Below are positions 51,282 through 62,970 of a DNA stretch of 64,000 bases, in pieces. The notes under the pieces were generated by a model. It did not search any database. It was not told where the DNA came from and worked only from the letters and a program-made list of their open reading frames with translations. The translations under genes and the position numbers were made by a program. The stretch is from Mastigamoeba balamuthi (Eukaryota; Evosea; Mastigamoebida; Mastigamoebidae), in NCBI GenBank assembly GCA_902651635.1, contig CACRSC010000101.1, positions 16,786 through 80,785 of the forward strand. Reading direction: 5' to 3'. Within the stretch, counting starts at the first letter, position 1. The number at the start of each line of letters is the position of its first letter.

Positions 51282-53154
51282 TTATTGTAGCGCGCCTGCC
51301 GCCGGGGCATCGCTGCTGCATTGCTCCAGCGCCGCCTGTACGGTCGTCGCACAGCTGAGCTCCTCGCACGTCCCCGCGGTGTAGCTCGCCAGCTGGAACT
51401 GCTCGCTCGAGGCCACACCGAGCAGCTGCGGCGGCGCCCTGAACGCCGCTGCCGGCTCTGCGTACACAGGGCTCGCGCTCTGCCCCGTGCCCACCGAGAG
51501 CCCCAGGGCCAGCTGCCAGCCCCCTACGCTGCTCACGTCGCTGCTGCCGGCCGCTGTGTCTGCGGCGCCCCGGGTGAAGAGCGCACTGAAGTCGTCGCTG
51601 CCCGGGGCTGCGGACACGAAGGTCACCGAGGGCCCCTCCACCGGCTTGTTGTGTTCGGCTGCCTTGCTGGTGCCACGCCCCCGCTGCCTCCCGCTCCGGA
51701 TCAGCAGCACCGCCAATGCCGTCACAAGCCCCACGACTACGACGCCCCCAGACACCCCGACCAGCGGCACCACGAGAGATGCGGTGACGCCACCGCCCGC
51801 CCTGCAGCAAGAAGAGTCAGGGTGTGCGAGCTGCGCGACCGAGTGTGCGGGACCTGGACGCGGTGCACGTGTCGTGGAGCCACATGGTGGGCGAGCAGTT
51901 GGTCTCGGACCTCCGGGTGCACAGGGCCGTCTCGGAGCACCAGCCGCACGAACCGTCCGCAGCGATGCAGCTCCAGCACGACATCTTGGTTGCGCAGGGG
52001 CTCTGGCCCTCCCCCGAGGTGTCCGTCATCAGCGACGAGGCTCTGCTGCTGCTGCTCGACGAGGCCGCGGCCACCGCAATCACAGCAGGCTTGCTGGGTA
52101 TGTTGTAGTTGGACCTCCAGAAGCCCAGCGTCTCCCCCGTCGACGACCTTGACAGCAGAGCCCTGCCGGCGTTTTGTGGGTTGCACGCGAGGCCGTTGGG
52201 CGCCGTCTCGCGCACGACAGTCCACCCGCTGGCCGTGTGCGTCAGCCAGAAGTCCCCCGAGAGCGCTGACTGCGCCACCGTCCACGTGCAGGCGCTGGCG
52301 TGGCCTGCGCAGTCCCAGACCCTGAGGGCCACCGACTGCGCGGAGCTGTTGCTCAGCTGCTGCTCCCCCGCAGCGTCCACCCCCAGGTACAGCGGCGACG
52401 CGCTGGAGCTCGAGTGCAGGCGCAGGCTGATCGCTGTGGCCGAGTCGTTATCGAGCGCCTGTACTGCGTCCCACGCGATGTCGCCGACGTAGGGGTTGTA
52501 GAAGACGCTCTCTGGGGCGCAGCTGCCCAGCCAGCTATTCGTGTCCTGGATGTACATGTTCACGGGTGGGCTCGCGGAGGCCACCCACGTGGCCAGAGTG
52601 GCGTCTGTGGGTCTGTAAGCAAGCCCCACGGTCCAGCCCATCCGCCCATCGAACCAGCTTGCGCAGTCGTAGGCGTAGGCGCTGGCGTAGCCGACGTACC
52701 TGCCCCGCTGCTCAAACGACACCAGCGCGGGGTTCGACAGCCCCGCCACCCTCCGAAACGTGCACTGCGCCGCGGAGAGCGCGGGCCTGACGGCCACCAG
52801 GCGGTCCGTGTCGTTGCCCTCTGCGCAGATGAAGAAGCCGTCGGTGGCCGCGGGCATCAGCGACACGCCGTCGGCGGAGCCGTCGAGGCCCGGCAGCTCG
52901 CGGAACAGAAACTGCGCGTCCGCCCACACTCGGGGCGTCGCGTACACTGCGCGCATAGGAAGGGAATAGCATTAGGGGGCGCATACAGGACAGGCAGTCC
53001 CGAGACCATCTCTGCAGGAGTTGACGATGGCCACGCGGAGGCTGAGGCTCGTGTCCGAAGCCGAGCTGTACTGCGTGTAGACCGGCGGGCCGAGCGCTGC
53101 AGTGGGCGGCAGCCACAGCAGCGGCAGCAGCGACGGCAGGATCGCGGAGAACAT
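51282..53154 (-). CDS. R8: type I membrane protein, divergent tail
   Basis: Exons 53007-53154, 51854-52946 and 51282-51801, with GT-AG introns of 60 and 52 nt, give 586 aa. Signal peptide MFSAILPSLLPLLWLPPTAA. FLFRELPGL and CTFRRVAGLSNP are present and intron 2 is absent. The second ectodomain part (GSCAPESVFYNP, YLGVDAAGEQQL, GDFWLTHTASGWTVV) is nearly identical to R11, including long silent-site identity. The PSI-like module reads CATKMSCWSC, CGWCSETALC. The tail lacks ESLAPLSL but has VTFVSAAPG. The stop follows APAAGALQ. Looks intact. Confidence 0.8.
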
Positions 53155-53542
53155 CGTCGGGGAGGTGCGCTATCGGCCTCGTTCTATTTCTGGACCCGGG
53201 ACACCGCATCTTGGCTCTTTCCTTTGCCCTCGGTGTCGGATGATTCCACTTCCGCCCTCGCCTGGCAAGCAGCGGCGATGCGAGCAGTGGTCTCCAATGG
53301 GCTCGGTTGTTGCAAAGAGGACTCGGTTGGTTGCTCTGCATAGTTCTGTCAGTGGACTGAGTTTCAAGAATGTGGAGTACATGCATGCCGCAGCTTCTTT
53401 CTATCTTCCTGTGTGTCGAGTGATCGGACTGTGCCAATTGACCGGACCCTGCCTGGAGATACGGACAGATTTTCCGATCAGATCGGAAATAGCAATATCT
53501 GTTGGCGAAGGTGCACAGCAAAGAGTAGCGACTGAATAATAA
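53155..53542. other. Divergent spacer between R8 and the GNAT gene
   Basis: About 390 bp separating two starts that point away from each other. No gene. Confidence 0.5.
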
Positions 53543-54571
53543 ATGGGCAACGACGACGACGACCACGCAGCGACCGCGCGCACGGCTGTCCGCGGCGGCG
53601 GCATCGCGCTGTGGGGCCCGGGCGACGTTGTGGTGCGCACGGAGCGCATGCGCGGCGTCGCGGTCGACGTTGGGCGCGCGGACCACGTCGACGCGCTGCT
53701 CGCGTGGTTCAACGACCCCGCGGTGGGGCGCTGGATGGCAGACCCCGAGGCCACGTACACCCGCGCAGACGTCGTCCGCATGTTCACCATCGGTACCACT
53801 CACATCAACCTTCACATCACATCACCCCGGGGGAATTGACTGCTGGCTGCTGGCTGTTTCTTCTTTCCCTGCCGTCCTCCCACGGCCGCTACTGTGCCGT
53901 GCTTGGGTTGGCTGCCCTGCGTGTTACCCCCCATTTCCTTTTGCTGCTCGCTTGCTCGCTGGGGTGAGTGCGCGATCGACCCGGTTGGGGCACGGGTGCG
54001 ATCGCCACAGTCCTGACGCTCAGGGCTGCACTTAATTTGTGAGAAATTCCGCGGTGACTGGGGACACGCCTGTCAGCGCAGGCAAAGTGTGGTTCTGGGA
54101 AAAGCCCCGGAATGCTTCCGGGAACCGCGCCTGACGCGACAGCATCGCGCAGAGGGGGACGGGGACGCGGACAGCCTGGCGCTGGTGTTCGAGGAGGCGC
54201 AGACGGGCGCGCTGGTGGGCTACGGCAGCGTCTACGACTGGGACACCGCCGTGCGCTCGTGCGAGGTGTCGTTCCTCGTGGGCGACGGGCGCCGCCGGGG
54301 CCAGGGCCTCGGGCGCGAGACGGTGGGGGCGCTGCTGGCGGTGGCCTTTGGCTGCGGGGCCCACAGCGTGCTGGCCACGGCCGTCGTCGACAACGCCACG
54401 TCGCTCCGCAGCCTGCGCGCCAACGGCTTCGCGGCGTTCGGCCTCCGCCACGACTCGCACCGCGTCGGGGGCAAGTACTACGACGAGGAGTACCTCGAGT
54501 GCTTCGAGGAGGCCTTCCGCCAGCGCGTGCCCGCCGCCACCGCCGTCGTGCCCCCGATGCGACAGCAGTAG
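53543..54571 (+). CDS. GNAT-family N-acetyltransferase
   Basis: Two exons (53543-53792 and 54153-54571) around a 360-nt GT-AG intron, the longest inferred here, give 222 aa. Exon 1 carries VDALLAWFNDPAVGRWM, the usual N-terminal part of RimJ/RimL-type acetyltransferases. Exon 2 has LVGYGSVYDWD, SCEVSFLVGDGRRRGQGLGRETV and ATAVVDNATSLRSLRANGF. R-R-G-Q-G-L-G is the acetyl-CoA pyrophosphate-binding motif A, and N.(T/S)S...L...GF is the typical motif B helix. Likely cytosolic; the substrate could be a protein N-terminus or a small amine. The second half of the protein fits the family closely. The acceptor at 54152 is inferred from frame and CGCAG. Confidence 0.75.
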
Positions 54572-56126
54572 GGGGGGGGAGGGCGAGCAGGATTCCTCTC
54601 CACCCCCCGGTGTGTGACGTCAGGTGGATATCTTCCCCCTGGTGCTGGCGTGGTCGTTAATGGGTGTGTCCTGCGAGACAGCGCGTCACTGCACGTAATA
54701 CCAACGCGGATTCCCCTTGTTGTCGATCGATGTGCCGTCTGCGCAACCCTCACAGCGGTCTCCCTGGAGACAGAGAGCAAGACGCCGTCACGAGGTGGTG
54801 CCCCTGTGCTGCTGTGCTGCTGTGCTGCTGTGCTGCTGTGCTGCTGTGCTGCGGGGCACCCAGTCTGCTCTGAATACCCGCCAGACAGCGCAACAACTGG
54901 ACGGACGGCTGCCGAGCAGCGGAAGGAGGCGGGGGTGCGTGCTGTGTGCCTGCCTGCGAGCGCGGGCGGACGCGCCTGGCAGGGCCCACGAGGGGGCGCA
55001 GCCTGCAGCCCATCTCGGAGCTGTCGGTGCGCACGTCGGTGCAGCAGCCCGGCAGCAGCCCGACGACGCGGGCCACGTCGCAGGCGTCCCAGCAGGCGCA
55101 CTGCCCGACGACCACCCACGCCTGGCGCAGCCGCCCGGAGCACAGGGGCGCCACCCGCCGCAGCGCCTCGCCACCCTCGCCAGCAGCCCCCTCACCTCGG
55201 GCCCCTCCGCCTCCACAGCAGGCCGCGCTGGTCCTCGTCGTCGTCTCGGGCGACGAGGTCCGGCGAGACGCGGCACCCCCAGGGAGGCGAGGCCCCTGCT
55301 GGTCCGCAGCAGCTCGGCCACGAGGGCGCCGACGCGTGCGCTGCCGCGGGCAGAGACGCGGCCCACGCGGAGCACCAGGCGCTTGAGCGCAGACGACACC
55401 ACCGGCCTCGCCGTGCTCCAGGGTCTCCTGGGACCCCCGGTCCCCAACTGAGGCAACGAGAAACCGTCCTGTCATAGCACCTCAACGACATTGAGAGCGC
55501 AGGGCATCCCCGCCGCATCACCGCAAGTGGTCCTTTGGGGAAATCGAACTGAGAGCTGGCTGAGCAGATGCCGGCAGCGGCAGGGCACAGGTCCCATCCA
55601 TGCGTTATTCCTCGCCAGGGGCATCGCTGAGAGTCGACAGATCGATCTGAGCTCTCTCACGAGCGAGGTAACAGCTCACATAGACATCCTGCTAGAACCT
55701 GTCATATTATGAAGTGACAGATTACTGGTGTGCAGTATCTTCAGCCTGATTGCAGTACTCAAATCTGAAGATACTAGGATTGAGAATCCGCAGAGAATCT
55801 TGAAGTGCTACGGCACAACCGTGATACTCCGCCCTGATTATGTCAAACGGCTCGGCCAGAGTCGAACACCGAGCTTGGGGTGAACAGCAGCCCCCTCCCT
55901 TGCGCGTTGAGATGATGACCCGTAGATCAGCCAGCGCCAATGGGAGGGGGGGAACTCGTGTGCCAGTCCGCTCGTAATGCTGAGAGTAATCCTCTGCTGT
56001 TGGATGCAGTCTGCGGCATGGGGTCCATTGCCCCGGGACTGGAGCATAAACAGTGTATTCCACGTGTGTGCGGTGTAAGTCGGGTGGCCTCTCCCGAGAG
56101 CAATTGACCGGCAGTCAGAAATGGTC
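54572..56126. other. Spacer with a microsatellite and possible decayed coding sequence
   Basis: Contains an octamer repeat near 54805-54855 (listed separately). On the minus strand, scattered coding-looking pieces occur at about 54990-55450 (for example SSALKRLVLRVGRV, RVGALVAELLRTSRGLASLGV, RLRQAWVVVGQCACWDACDVARVV). These are in different frames and do not join into a gene. 55480-56126 shows nothing recognisable. Confidence 0.4.
54805..54855. repeat. Octamer microsatellite (GTGCTGCT)n
   Basis: Five or more consecutive GTGCTGCT units, ending in a partial unit before GCGGGG. Since eight is not a multiple of three, it would be frame-disruptive if transcribed in an exon. Confidence 0.8.
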
Positions 56127-58008
56127 TCAGTGCGACTTGGACGAGCACGAGTTGCTGCTCTGGAGCTCGCACGTGTAGATGGAGGAGCTGGCCACCTGGA
56201 ACAGCTCATCGCCCTCGGACTCGGCGCCCAGCTGCGGCCTCCAGCCCGTGGGCAGCGCGTCGTTGAGCTGCGTGGCCGTTGTGAGGCTGAGGGGCGCCAG
56301 CATCGCCGGGCTGGCCGCCAGCGTGCTCAGGTCGGCCTGCAGCCGCAGCTCCGAGGGCTCCGGCAGCGCCACGACGGCCATCCCCGAGGCGTCCTCGGAG
56401 CACGGGCCCTGGCAGGCCTCGTCGGTGGCGACGGCAGAGACGAAGCCGACCGACGGGCCCTCGACGGGCTCGTTGGTGCCCTCGAGGATGCTGAGAGGTC
56501 GCCTGAGGATCCTCCTGACCAGATACGCCGCGACGACGACAGCCGACAGCACGACAAGAGCCCCTCCTACTCCGCCAGCCAGTGGCACAATGACCGAGAG
56601 GTCTGCTCCGCTGCCTCTGCTGCTCGGGAACCAGCGAGTGAGATTGTATGGGGGAAAACAAAAAACTAAGTGCATAACTGCTCACATGGGCGGAGTGCAC
56701 GAGCCAGAGAACCACAGTGAGCAGTTGGCGCGCGGCGCCTGCAGCGACACTTGGGCGCACGTGTCCGTGTCGGAACACCAGCCGCAGGAGGCGTGGGCCG
56801 TGCAGGCCGAGCACGTCCTCATCGGCTCGCAGACGTCCCCGGAGCCCTCGGAGCTGCCGCGCGAGCTCCCCGAGGCTCCCGTGCTCGCAGACGAGGCGCT
56901 GGTGAGGTGGACCACCGCCGGCACCCTGGGCTGTGTGTAGTTGGCCCTCAGGAATCCGAGCGTGGCCCCGGCGGACCCGCGGGACAGAACAGCTCGGCCA
57001 GAGGTTTTGTTGGCGCACTGGGAGTCCGGGGCTGCGGTCGCCAGGCGGTCCAGCGCCCAGCCGCTCGACGTGAGAGCAAGCGCGAAGACGCCCGAGAGCG
57101 CAGAGGGGACCGCGGTCCACGTGCAGCGGTCGCCGCTGCCGCTGGGGCACGAGCGCACCACGAGGGGCGCCGGGGAGGCCGAGTCGTTGCCGAGCTGCTC
57201 GCCGTCGCCGACCCCCAAGTACAGACCTCCGCCGCTGGCGCTGCTGGAGCACAGGCGCAGGCTGACGGCTGTTGTGGCGCTCCCGCCGAGGGCCGGGACG
57301 ACGTCCCACAGGCACTCGGCCATCGAGGAGAGCGAGGCGGAGAGGGCCGAGCGGAACACAGCGCTGCCGTTGCACGCGCAGAGCCAGTAGCTCGTGTCCT
57401 GCACGTAGACGGCCAGCGGAGGGCTCTCGGCGGCCACCCACGAGGCCAGTCTGGCGTCTGTGGGCCGCTCGACGAGCCCCACGGTCCACCCGGGCCTCCC
57501 GCTGAACCAGCCGGCGCAGTCGTAGGCGTAGTCGCCTGCGTAGCCGACGTACCTGCCCCGCTGCTCGAAGGACACCAGCGCGGGGTTCGACAGCCCCGCC
57601 ACCTTGCGGAACGTGCACAGCGACGCCGACACCGCGGGCCTGACGGCCACCAGGCGGTCAGTGTCGTTGCCCTCTGCGCAGAGGAAGAAGCCGTCGTTGG
57701 CCGCGGGCATCAGCGACACGCCGCCCGCGGAGCCGTCGAGGCCCGGCAGCTCGCGGAACAGAAACTGCGCGTCCGATAGCATCCGGGGCGTCGCGTACAC
57801 TGCGGGAGGGAGAGGGTGTGCTGTCAGGGCTGGGTGCGGGGAGGCTGCCGGCGGCGGCGGAGCAGAGCGGACGGTCTCTGCAGGAGCTGACGATGGCCGC
57901 GCGGAGGCCGAGGCTCGTGTCCCACGCGGAGCTGTACTGCGTGTAGACCGACGCGCTCTGCCCCGCTGCGGCCAGGAGGAGCAGCAGGAACAGGGTGCGG
58001 GACTGCAT
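56127..58008 (-). CDS. R9: type I membrane protein, AbfB-like ectodomain, PSI module
   Basis: Exons 57873-58008, 56686-57799 and 56127-56616, with GT-AG introns of 73 and 69 nt, give 579 aa. Signal peptide MQSRTLFLLLLLAAAGQSAS. FLFRELPGL and CTFRKVAGLSNP are present; no intron 2. The second part has SYWLCACNGSAVF, DRCTWTAVPS and LGFLRANY. The PSI-like module reads CEPMRTCSAC, CGWCSDTDTC. The membrane helix is IVPLAGGVGGALVVLSAVVV, followed by RRILRRP. The tail carries VGFVSAVA and a reduced MLAPLSLTTA motif. Two adjacent acceptors (GAGCAG and CAGCAG) three bases apart at the last intron are both in frame. Looks intact. Confidence 0.8.
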
Positions 58009-58466
58009 GATGGGCCTTGTGTTCTGAGTGTGCGACAAGACGATCGGGATCGATACGGTTTCCGGCATGATCCATTCATTTTTCTTAACTTACCAGTCGA
58101 AGTCTGCCAAAATGGTGCTCTGATCGGCTTCGGATGAAGCGCGCTCGCATGCCGTGATGGCCGGCTTGAGCGGCAGGATGATCTCTGCTCGGGGAAACAC
58201 CTGCACTGGCTGCTGTTCGGGCTGTGGTTCCGAGAAGTTATCGAGTATTTTATTTGCGAAGTAGAATAGTGTATTTATAGCTACACAGGGCCAGTGCCAG
58301 TGCGGCTCTGAACAGTGCCATCGCCTCTGGTTGTACCTCAGCCTCGCTCCCACCACTGGTCTACTCGAGTCTGGCGCTCATCGCCCGCCAGGAGCTCTGG
58401 TAAGGGCAGCGGGTTCGAGGGAAGTGGGTTGCTATTATCGTCGTACTTGGACCAGAGAGGCCGCCT
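58009..58466. other. Spacer between R10 and R9, no gene
   Basis: No supported coding frame. Confidence 0.5.
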
Positions 58467-60333
58467 CTAACGAGGTTGGCTTGCCATGCCGTCCTGAGTG
58501 GCCCACGTGGCGATGCCGTGGCTGTCTATCCGAAACATGGTGCTGTCCGTCATGGAGCTGAACTGCGGAACCTCCTCTGCGAGCAGCTGCATGGGCCCCG
58601 TTGCGACCGAGGCGAACTGCGTGGCGTTGGCCTGGGGCCTCAGGGACACGTGAACCGAGGCCAGATTGGTGCCCGTGCCCTGGCTCTCGCTCGCGCTCAC
58701 GCCCGAGAACACCGTGAGATCCTCTGCGTCGCACGAGACAGGCGACAGCTCTGTGACCGAGTGCTCTGCCGCTACGGGGCCCTGCGCGCTGGGCTCGGAG
58801 CCCTGGGAGGACCTCCGCAGACATGCCCTGATGCCCACGGCGGCAACGGACATGGCGACCACAGCGACAGCCACTCCTCCTATTCCGCTCACGAGGGGCA
58901 CGATGAGCGAATTTCCAGGACCGTCTCTGATGGCAGAGAACAGAAGTCGGTGGACTTAGTTTTTCTCGTAAAAGCAATATGGAGAGCCAACACTACTCAC
59001 GTCTGCGCTGCGGTGCACGAGCCGAAGAGCCACGCCGAGCAGTTGGCAGGAGAGACCGCTGTGCCTGGCGAGCACAGGCCAGATCCGGAGCACCACCCGC
59101 AGGAGTGCGAGGCCACGCAGCTGAGGCACGTCCAGCGGGCCGAGCACCCGGCAGCGGAGGCACTCGCGCTGCTGCTGCCGCCCTGCCCGTCGCTCGGGGT
59201 CCGCAGGCTCGCTGTGCCCTCTGCGCTCGACGAGGGTGCGGACTCTGCAGTGACCACCACCGCGGGGGTGCGGGGCTGCGCGTACGCGGTCCTCCAGAAG
59301 CCCAGGACAGCCGCCGGGGGCCGCGCCAGCACTGCGCTCTGGCAGCTGGACGCCGGGCACGCAGGACCCGCGGGACTCGAGGCCTGGCTGGCGACGACCA
59401 GCCCCGTGGCCACGTGCTTGAGGTAGAGGCTGCCGGCCAGCTGTGGAGTGGCCACGGCCCACGCGCAGCTGTCCTGCTGCTGCTGCCCTCCCTCGCAGGC
59501 GCCCAGTCGCAGGGCAGCCGTGTCGTTGCCTCCACCCGAGCCATCTGTGTCGGCCCGCAGGAACAGCGACGTGTTGTAGAGCCGCAGTCTGACGGCCCGC
59601 GTGGCGTTGGCGTCGGCCGCCAGCGCTGGGACGACGTCCCACTTGCACTCCTGGGGGACCGCGAAGGTCGTGGACAGCGCGAACACGGCGGCCGCGCCGC
59701 TGCTGCAGAGCCAGTAGTCCGTGTCCTGCAGGTACATGGCGAGCGGGACGCTCTCGGCGGCGACCCACGTGGCCAGCCGGGCGTCCGAGGTCCTGGCGAC
59801 GAGGCCCGCCGTCCAGCCCTTCATCCCCGAGAAGCTGCCGGCGCAGTCGTACGTGTAGGCCCGCGCGTAGCCGACGTACCTGCCCCGCTGCTCCAGCGAC
59901 ACCAGCGCGGGGTTCGACAGCCCCGCCACCTTGCGGAACGTGCACAGCGACGGCGACACCGCGGGCCTGACGGCCACCAGGCGGCCAGAGGCGTTGCCCT
60001 CGGCGCAGAGGAAGAAGCCGTCGTTGGGCGCAGGCATCAGCGACACGCCGTCGGCCGACCCGTCGAGGCCCGGCAGCTCGCGGAACATGAACAGCGCGTC
60101 CGACAGCACTCTGGGCGTCGCGTACACTGCGGGGCGAGGGCAGCCCAGAGTCAGAGGGCTAAGTAGATAAACACTACTGGAAAAGGTGGAGAGAGAACCG
60201 AACCGTCTTTGCATGTGCTGGCGATGATGACGCGCAGGCCGAGGCTCGTGTCCGCGGCCGAGTTGTACTGCGTGTAGACGGAGCACAGGGAAGCTGCCGG
60301 GAGGAGCAGCAGCAGCAGCCGGGGTGCGTTCAT
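58467..60333 (-). CDS. R10: type I membrane protein, AbfB-like ectodomain, PSI module
   Basis: Exons 60204-60333, 59001-60126 and 58467-58926, with GT-AG introns of 77 and 74 nt (the second donor is a perfect GTGAGT), give 571 aa. Signal peptide MNAPRLLLLLLPAASLCS. The first line is LFMFRELPGL; CTFRKVAGLSNPALVSL is standard. The second part has DYWLCSSGAAAVF, DSCAWAVATP and LGFWRTAY. The PSI-like module reads CSARWTCLSC, CGWCSGSGLCS. The membrane helix is IVPLVSGIGGVAVAVVAMSV. The tail is divergent, with LTVFSGVSAS and no ESLAPLSL. Looks intact. Confidence 0.8.
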
Positions 60334-60617
60334 GGCCCACCGCCCGACTGCCCGAGACAAAAAGTGATCTGTTCTATTCTGGGGAGCTCGTCGCGGATCG
60401 ACAACGAGTGGGAAGATCGTCACTGATCCTTTCTCTCACAGGGCGTGTCTCTACAGACCTGTGGAGCAGCTTGTAGCAATCGAGCAGTTGCTTTTCTATG
60501 GAATTGCTGAATACAAAATGTCAGACCAAAATACCCTACAAGAGATCGTCTGTGTTCACTCGGGTCTGTGGGCGACTGTGTGCAATCTTATGCCCTTCAA
60601 TTGGTTTTGGAGGCCTG
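60334..60617. other. Spacer between R11 and R10
   Basis: Under 300 bp. No gene or shared element recognised. Confidence 0.5.
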
Positions 60618-62496
60618 TCAGTTGGTGGTGGTCTCGGAGCGCATGGCCTCGGGCACAGACAGCCCGGCGCTCAGGTCGGCGAGCTGGAACTGCCCTGTCT
60701 GCGCCAACGACAGCCCAGCCTCGAGCTCGGCGGCCGAGTGTCCTGAGCCTATCGGGATGACTTGCAGCTCCGAGGACTGCCCCGCGTTGAGCTCCTGCGG
60801 CTGCTGCCAGACCATGTGCCCCGGGTCCCCCGCCGCTGCCGTGAGTCCCGCCGTGTTGGAGAGGCCCAGCGAGAACGCCGTGTTGGAGGCCATCCCGCTG
60901 TCGAGGCTGTTGGGGGCCGCGGAGAACGTCACCGACGGACCCTCGGAAGGCACGTTCTCCTCATCGGGCACCCGCGTCGTCGCTGCCGGCAGGACCGGCG
61001 GTGGCGCGCGCTTGACCCTGGAGCGCACCACCCAGGCCACCATCGCCAGCCCGAATACGGCCACGATGACCCCGCCAGCCACGCCGACCAGGGGAACGAC
61101 CAGCGACGCGCTCGCCCGCTCTCTGCGCCAGGGTTGGTCTGAGTTGTTTGATTTTCCGGGGAGAGCGGGTTTGTTTTCCCCGTACTTGCGCGGAAGGCAC
61201 GAGTCGAAGTACCACATCAGCGGCGTGCAGTTGGTGGGCGACGACGCGGTGCCCCTGGCACACTGGCCCGTGTCCGAGCACCAGCCGCACGACATGGCCG
61301 TGCCGACACAGCCCCAGCACGTCTCCATGTCGGAGCAGAGCGGCTCTTTGCTGGAGCTGGGCAGCAAAACGCCCGCAGCTGCGCCACTCGAGGACGACGA
61401 GGCCGGCGGCTGCGAGCTGGAGGACGGGATTACAACGTCCGGCATGCCCGGCTGCGCGTAGTTGGACCTCCAGAAGCCCAGCGTCTCCCCTGCGGCCGCT
61501 CTGGACAGCAGAGCCCTCCCGGCGTTCTGCGGGTCGCACGCGAGGCCGTTGGGCTCCGTCTCGCGCACGACAGTCCACCCGCTGGCCGTGTGCGTCAGCC
61601 AGAAGTCCCCCGAGAGCGCTGACTGCGCCACCGTCCACGTGCAGGCGCTGGCGTGGCCTGCGCAGTCCCAGACCCTGAGGGCCACCGACTGCGCGGAGCT
61701 GTTGCTCAGCTGCTGCTCCCCCGCAGCGTCCACCCCCAGGTACAGCGGCGCCGCGCTGGCGCTGGAGCTCACCCGCAGGCTGACCGCAGAGGACGCGCCC
61801 GAGGCGTTGCCGAGCGCCGGGACTGCGTCCCACGCGATGTCGCCGACGAAGGGGTTGTAGAAGACGCCGTCGGGGGCGCAGCTGCCCAGCCAGTAGTTCG
61901 TGTCCTGCACGTAGAGGCTCAGCGGGGAGCTCTCGGCGGCCACCCACGTGGCCAGCGTGGCGTCGGCGGGCCTGGCGACGAGGCCCACGGTCCAGCCCAG
62001 CATCCCCGCGAAGATGAAGCCGCAGTCGTAGGCGTAGGCGCTGGCGCGGCCGACGTACTTCCCCCGCTGCTCAAACGACACCAGCGCGGGGTTCGACAGC
62101 CCCGCCACCTTGCGGAACGTGCACAGCGACGCCGACACCGCGGGCCTCACGGCCACTAGGCGGTCCGTGTCGTTGCTCTCTGCGCAGAGGAAGAAGCCGT
62201 CGTTGGCTGCGGGCATCAGCGACACGCCGTCGGCGGAGCCGTCGAGGCCCGGCAGCTCGCGGAACAGAAACTGCGCGTCCGAGTACATCCTAGGCGTCGC
62301 GTACACTGCGGGAGGGAGGCGTGGGATTAGTGGGCAGCGCTGGGGGCAGCGGGGGAGGCGTGCGGTCTTGGCACGAGTCGATGATGACTACGCGGAGGCC
62401 GAGGATTGTGTCCGACGCCGAGTTGTACTCCGTGTAGACCGACCCGCTGCGCGCGCCGCAGTGCAGGAGCGACAGCAGAGCCAGTGCCACGAGCAT
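60618..62496 (-). CDS. R11: type I membrane protein with GC-AG first intron
   Basis: Exons 62364-62496, 61186-62305 and 60618-61122 give 585 aa. Intron 1 (58 nt) begins GACC|GCACGCC and contains no GT donor at all, so a GC-AG intron is required to reach VYATPR-type sequence (MYATPR here). Intron 3 (63 nt) is GT-AG, a multiple of three and stop-free, so its retention would keep the frame. Signal peptide MLVALALLSLLHCGARSG. The second ectodomain part is close to R8. The PSI-like module reads CSDMETCWGC, CGWCSDTGQC. The membrane helix is VVPLVGVAGGVIVAVFGLAM. The tail has TFSAAPNSLDSG and no ESLAPLSL. Confidence 0.75.
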
Positions 62497-62970
62497 GGGC
62501 GATTATGCAATGCCGGCACGGACAGAAGAACTTGTGTGTGGCGGACGTCTGTGTTCTATTTGCGGGAACACTTAGTTCGGTATGTGAGGATCTCTCGCGT
62601 TTGCGTGGTTTGCGTGTTTCTGTAACCCTCACGCGACCCTTAAAATAGCTGGTTGGTGTCTCGGGACATTCTGCGAGGCTACCTGAGTGTGCGCCAGCCT
62701 CTGGGGGCAGAGGCAGCCCGTGGGCCCCCGGGGGAGGGAACGCGGATCCCATAATTGCGGGTGAGGCAGAAAAGAAGGCCAGCGGAGCAGCGAAGACAAC
62801 GGAAGAGAGGCGCGAAAAATAGAGCAGACCCCCTCGGCCTCATAACACGCGTGTACACAGGAACACACCCCCACTGTGCCCACGTGCATGACTGCGGCTA
62901 CATCAGCCCCGCCTCTTATTGGCTCTGCGGAAGGCGCACGGGCGGCTCTCTGCCTGCCTCTCGTTCCGGG
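62497..62970. other. Spacer between DPH6 and R11, no gene
   Basis: No supported coding frame. Confidence 0.5.

Noticed and set aside
54112-54660. Alternative Arg/Gly-rich frame over the GNAT exon 2
   Set aside because: The frame ending at 54571 contains the acetyl-CoA motif RRRGQGLG and motif B; the alternative is its shadow.
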